From an uncultured Prevotellaceae bacterium (GTDB taxonomy: Bacteria > Bacteroidota > Bacteroidia > Bacteroidales > Bacteroidaceae): a stretch of DNA of 43,850 bases. Of this stretch, positions 42,580 to 43,850 are shown piece by piece. The DNA lies in contig CAMWQU010000021.1 in the NCBI GenBank assembly GCA_947176535.1, positions 1 to 43,850 of the forward strand. Direction: 5' to 3'. The notes under the pieces are model-generated. The model was given only the letters and a program-made list of their open reading frames with translations. It was not told the DNA's origin and did not search any database. The translations under genes were made by a program, and so were the position numbers. How positions within the stretch are numbered: the first letter of the stretch is position 1; every line of letters starts with the position of its first letter.

Positions 42580-43383
42580 CTACCGGCCCACCCGCAGTTG
42601 CCAGAAAGCAATGGCCGCAGCAGTGGCTACATTCAGGGAATCAACGTTGTGCGACATCGGTATGCGCGCTACGTAGTCCGCGTTTTCTATCACGCTGCGG
42701 GGCAGTCCGTCACCCTCCGTACCCACCATAATCGCCAGACGCGGCGCAGCCATCAGTCCGGCGTCGTCTATCGACACGGAATCGTCCGCCAGTGCCATCG
42801 CTACCGTTTGAAAGCCAAGTGCGTTCAGCGTCGTCTGCGCGTCGTCCACCCAAGTCCAGGGAACCAGAAAGACGCTCCCCATCGACACCCGCACGCTTCT
42901 GCGGTTCAGCGGGTCGCAGGAATCACGGGTCAGCAGGACGGCATCCATACCCAATGCCGCCGCCGAGCGGAATATGGCCCCGATGTTGGTCGTGTCCACT
43001 ACCCCATGGATAACGGCTATCCGACGAGCATCGCGGCACACCTCCCCCACTGTCGGCAGACAGGGGCGACGCATGGCACAGAGCACCCCACGGGTGAGCG
43101 TGTAGCCCGTCAGCCGGGCCAGCAGTTCGCGCGCTCCCGTATAGACGGGTATCTCGCCGCAACGTTCTATTATCGATGCGGCATCGCCCTCAATGTGTTT
43201 CCGCTCGCATAGCAAAGCCAACGGTTCATATCCGGCATCCAAAGCCACGTGAATCACTTTGGGACTTTCGGCAATAAACATTCCTTTCTCCGGATTCAGG
43301 GAGTTACGAAGCTGCGCCTCCGTCAGGGCCCCGAAAACTTCCACACCGGGGTATTGCAGCGAATCTATCTCAACTATATTCAT
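42580..43383 (-). CDS. SpoU/TrmH-family RNA methyltransferase
   Basis: A 267-residue SPOUT RNA 2'-O-methyltransferase. It has an N-terminal substrate-binding region (residues 1 to about 100) and the catalytic knot with VVDTTNIGAIFRSAAALG (motif 1), VRVSMGSVF, VGTEGDGLP (motif 2) and IPMSHNVDSLNVATAAAIA (motif 3), where the SAM-binding Asn/Ser/Leu lie. The target RNA (tRNA or 23S rRNA) cannot be fixed from sequence. It stands alone with no clear partner gene; its stop is 391 bases from the next coding start. Confidence 0.92.
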   Translation of the reverse strand: MNIVEIDSLQYPGVEVFGALTEAQLRNSLNPEKGMFIAESPKVIHVALDAGYEPLALLCERKHIEGDAASIIERCGEIPVYTGARELLARLTGYTLTRGVLCAMRRPCLPTVGEVCRDARRIAVIHGVVDTTNIGAIFRSAAALGMDAVLLTRDSCDPLNRRSVRVSMGSVFLVPWTWVDDAQTTLNALGFQTVAMALADDSVSIDDAGLMAAPRLAIMVGTEGDGLPRSVIENADYVARIPMSHNVDSLNVATAAAIAFWQLRVGR

Positions 43384-43412
43384 GCTTTCTGTTCTATACC
43401 TCTACAAACGAA

Positions 43413-43450
43413 TAGCCGTACAACTTTATTGAATTGTACGGCTACTTTTT
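43413..43450 (+). terminator. hairpin with T-run
   Basis: TAGCCGTACAA (43413-43423) pairs exactly with TTGTACGGCTA (43434-43444) around a 10-base loop, and CTTTTT follows on the plus strand. No plus-strand gene ends here, while the minus strand lacks a clear T-run; a noncoding transcript or a relic are options. Confidence 0.6.
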
Positions 43451-43488
43451 CTATGTGGGATAAATCCCTCATCTCTATTTCCTAATCC

Positions 43489-43668
43489 TTACCTCCGTAA
43501 CACTTTCTTCACCTGCCCGTCGGCATTGCACAGGAGATTGATACCCTTCTGCATTTTTGCCGTGCGGCGACCGCTGAGGTCGTAGGCGGTCGAATTTGTA
43601 AAGTTCTCCGAGGCTAATTGCTCTATGCCGCTACCCTCACCGATAGGTACAATATTTCCGAAACCGCT
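43489..43668 (-). pseudogene. orphan C-terminal fragment of a secreted protein
   Basis: On the minus strand a 59-codon frame bounded by TGA at 43671-43669 and TAA at 43491-43489 reads GFGNIVPIGEGSGIEQL, then YDLSGRRTAKMQKGINLLC, ending VKKVLRR. The pattern 'IE...YDLSGRR...KGI...' matches the C-terminal sorting-like tail of Prevotellaceae secreted proteins, as in the Ig-like protein at 39808-42189 (FDLQGRR). It lacks a start codon and an N-terminal part, so it is a remnant or a frameshifted end of a gene cut by the right-hand sequence. Confidence 0.6.
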
Positions 43669-43823
43669 TCAATCCAAGGATTTGTTATGTGTAAGCCTCA
43701 AGAGAGACGAAAGGAACATGCAACACTAAAGGAGAAAGAGATAATCCCGAAAAGATATAGTCTGTACTCAGAACACTTTTTGTTATAAAATAGAAAGGTA
43801 ATTATATATAAAGTTACACACCA

Positions 43824-43831
43824 CAAAGATA
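43824..43831 (-). promoter_or_regulatory. lone -7 box at the right edge
   Basis: TATCTTTG on the minus strand matches the consensus, but a -33 box would lie at the very edge and no intact gene follows. Any transcript would read through 43480-43815. Confidence 0.3.
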
Positions 43832-43850
43832 CAAAAAAGATAGTGGGAAA

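Larger units (their letters stand above)
43384..43850. other. right-end region without an intact gene
   Basis: These 467 bases hold a hairpin-T-run (43413-43450), a broken coding fragment (43489-43668) and an AT-rich end with a lone -7 box. No intact gene fits here, although one may start outside the window. Confidence 0.5.

Noticed and set aside
43249..43485. 78-codon plus-strand frame past the SpoU gene
   Set aside because: Half lies antisense to SpoU and the rest is the hairpin; no start signal.

Overview
The window is a chromosomal segment of a Bacteroidales bacterium, most likely from the Prevotellaceae side of the order. This rests on several signs seen together: promoters of the Bacteroidetes primary-sigma type (TTTG or TTG, 19-21 bases, then TAnnTTTG) recur upstream of genes; Shine-Dalgarno sequences are largely absent; the gene content includes GH105-DUF4861, GH109, DUF5687, DUF5009-type and DUF5063 proteins and a Kdo operon; and there are secreted proteins ending in a 'DLxGRR...G' C-terminal sorting-like motif plus a short MKKxYxxP-type small protein. 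Base composition is moderately GC-rich within genes. No tRNA, rRNA, CRISPR array, insertion sequence or prophage was recognised.

Layout. (1-676) The 5' part of a leftward MqsR-like toxin gene runs off the left edge, followed by an intergenic stretch with hairpin repeats and a 33-base alternating pyrimidine-purine tract. (677-4513) Rightward guaA, then a probable cell-wall recycling pair: an AmgK-like sugar kinase fused to a RapZ C-terminal domain, and a MurU-like nucleotidyltransferase. (4503-12177) A tightly packed leftward run of eight genes: a DUF5063 protein, a DEDD 3'-5' exonuclease, an RlmI-type methyltransferase, a nucleoside symporter, RsmE, a membrane-anchored protein, and an unusual ABC ATPase with its permease. 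(12603-19009) Rightward ftsK, a LolA-like protein and trxB, then a DUF5687 membrane protein with its ABC ATPase. (19353-21989) A lone TonB-receptor-like outer-membrane protein. (22219-24595) Leftward rplU-rpmA behind a leftward GH109 gene. (24723-30465) A histidine phosphatase, a DUF5009-like membrane acyltransferase and GH105-DUF4861 (leftward pair), a secreted heptad-repeat coiled-coil protein, and a YhcC-type radical SAM protein. (30781-36006) nth, pgk, an orphan substrate-binding lipoprotein and a TPR protein. (36015-38921) A leftward Kdo operon: kdsA, a KpsF/KdsD isomerase and a cardiolipin-synthase-like protein. (39039-43383) A MaoC dehydratase, a leftward unit of a large Ig-like secreted protein plus a tyrosine-rich small protein, and a SpoU methyltransferase. 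(43384-43850) A broken C-terminal fragment of another secreted protein and an unexplained right end.

How the genes work together. Much of the window serves the envelope: PG-sugar salvage (AmgK-like/MurU-like), Kdo supply for lipopolysaccharide (KdsA, KdsD), phospholipid (Cls), lipoprotein transport (LolA-like), glycan use (GH105, GH109, membrane acyltransferase) and secretion. A second theme is ribosome and RNA maintenance (RsmE, RlmI, SpoU, L21, L27, 3'-5' exonuclease).

The least explained signals are non-coding: a leader of about 130 bases with three nested perfect helices upstream of the Ig-like secreted protein (42288-42415); four separate intergenic islands of perfect inverted or tandem repeats (484-548, 12385-12440, 22035-22139, 30538-30634); a hairpin that encloses a start codon (32841-32903); and a terminator whose loop carries the -33 box of the rplU promoter (22909-22958).
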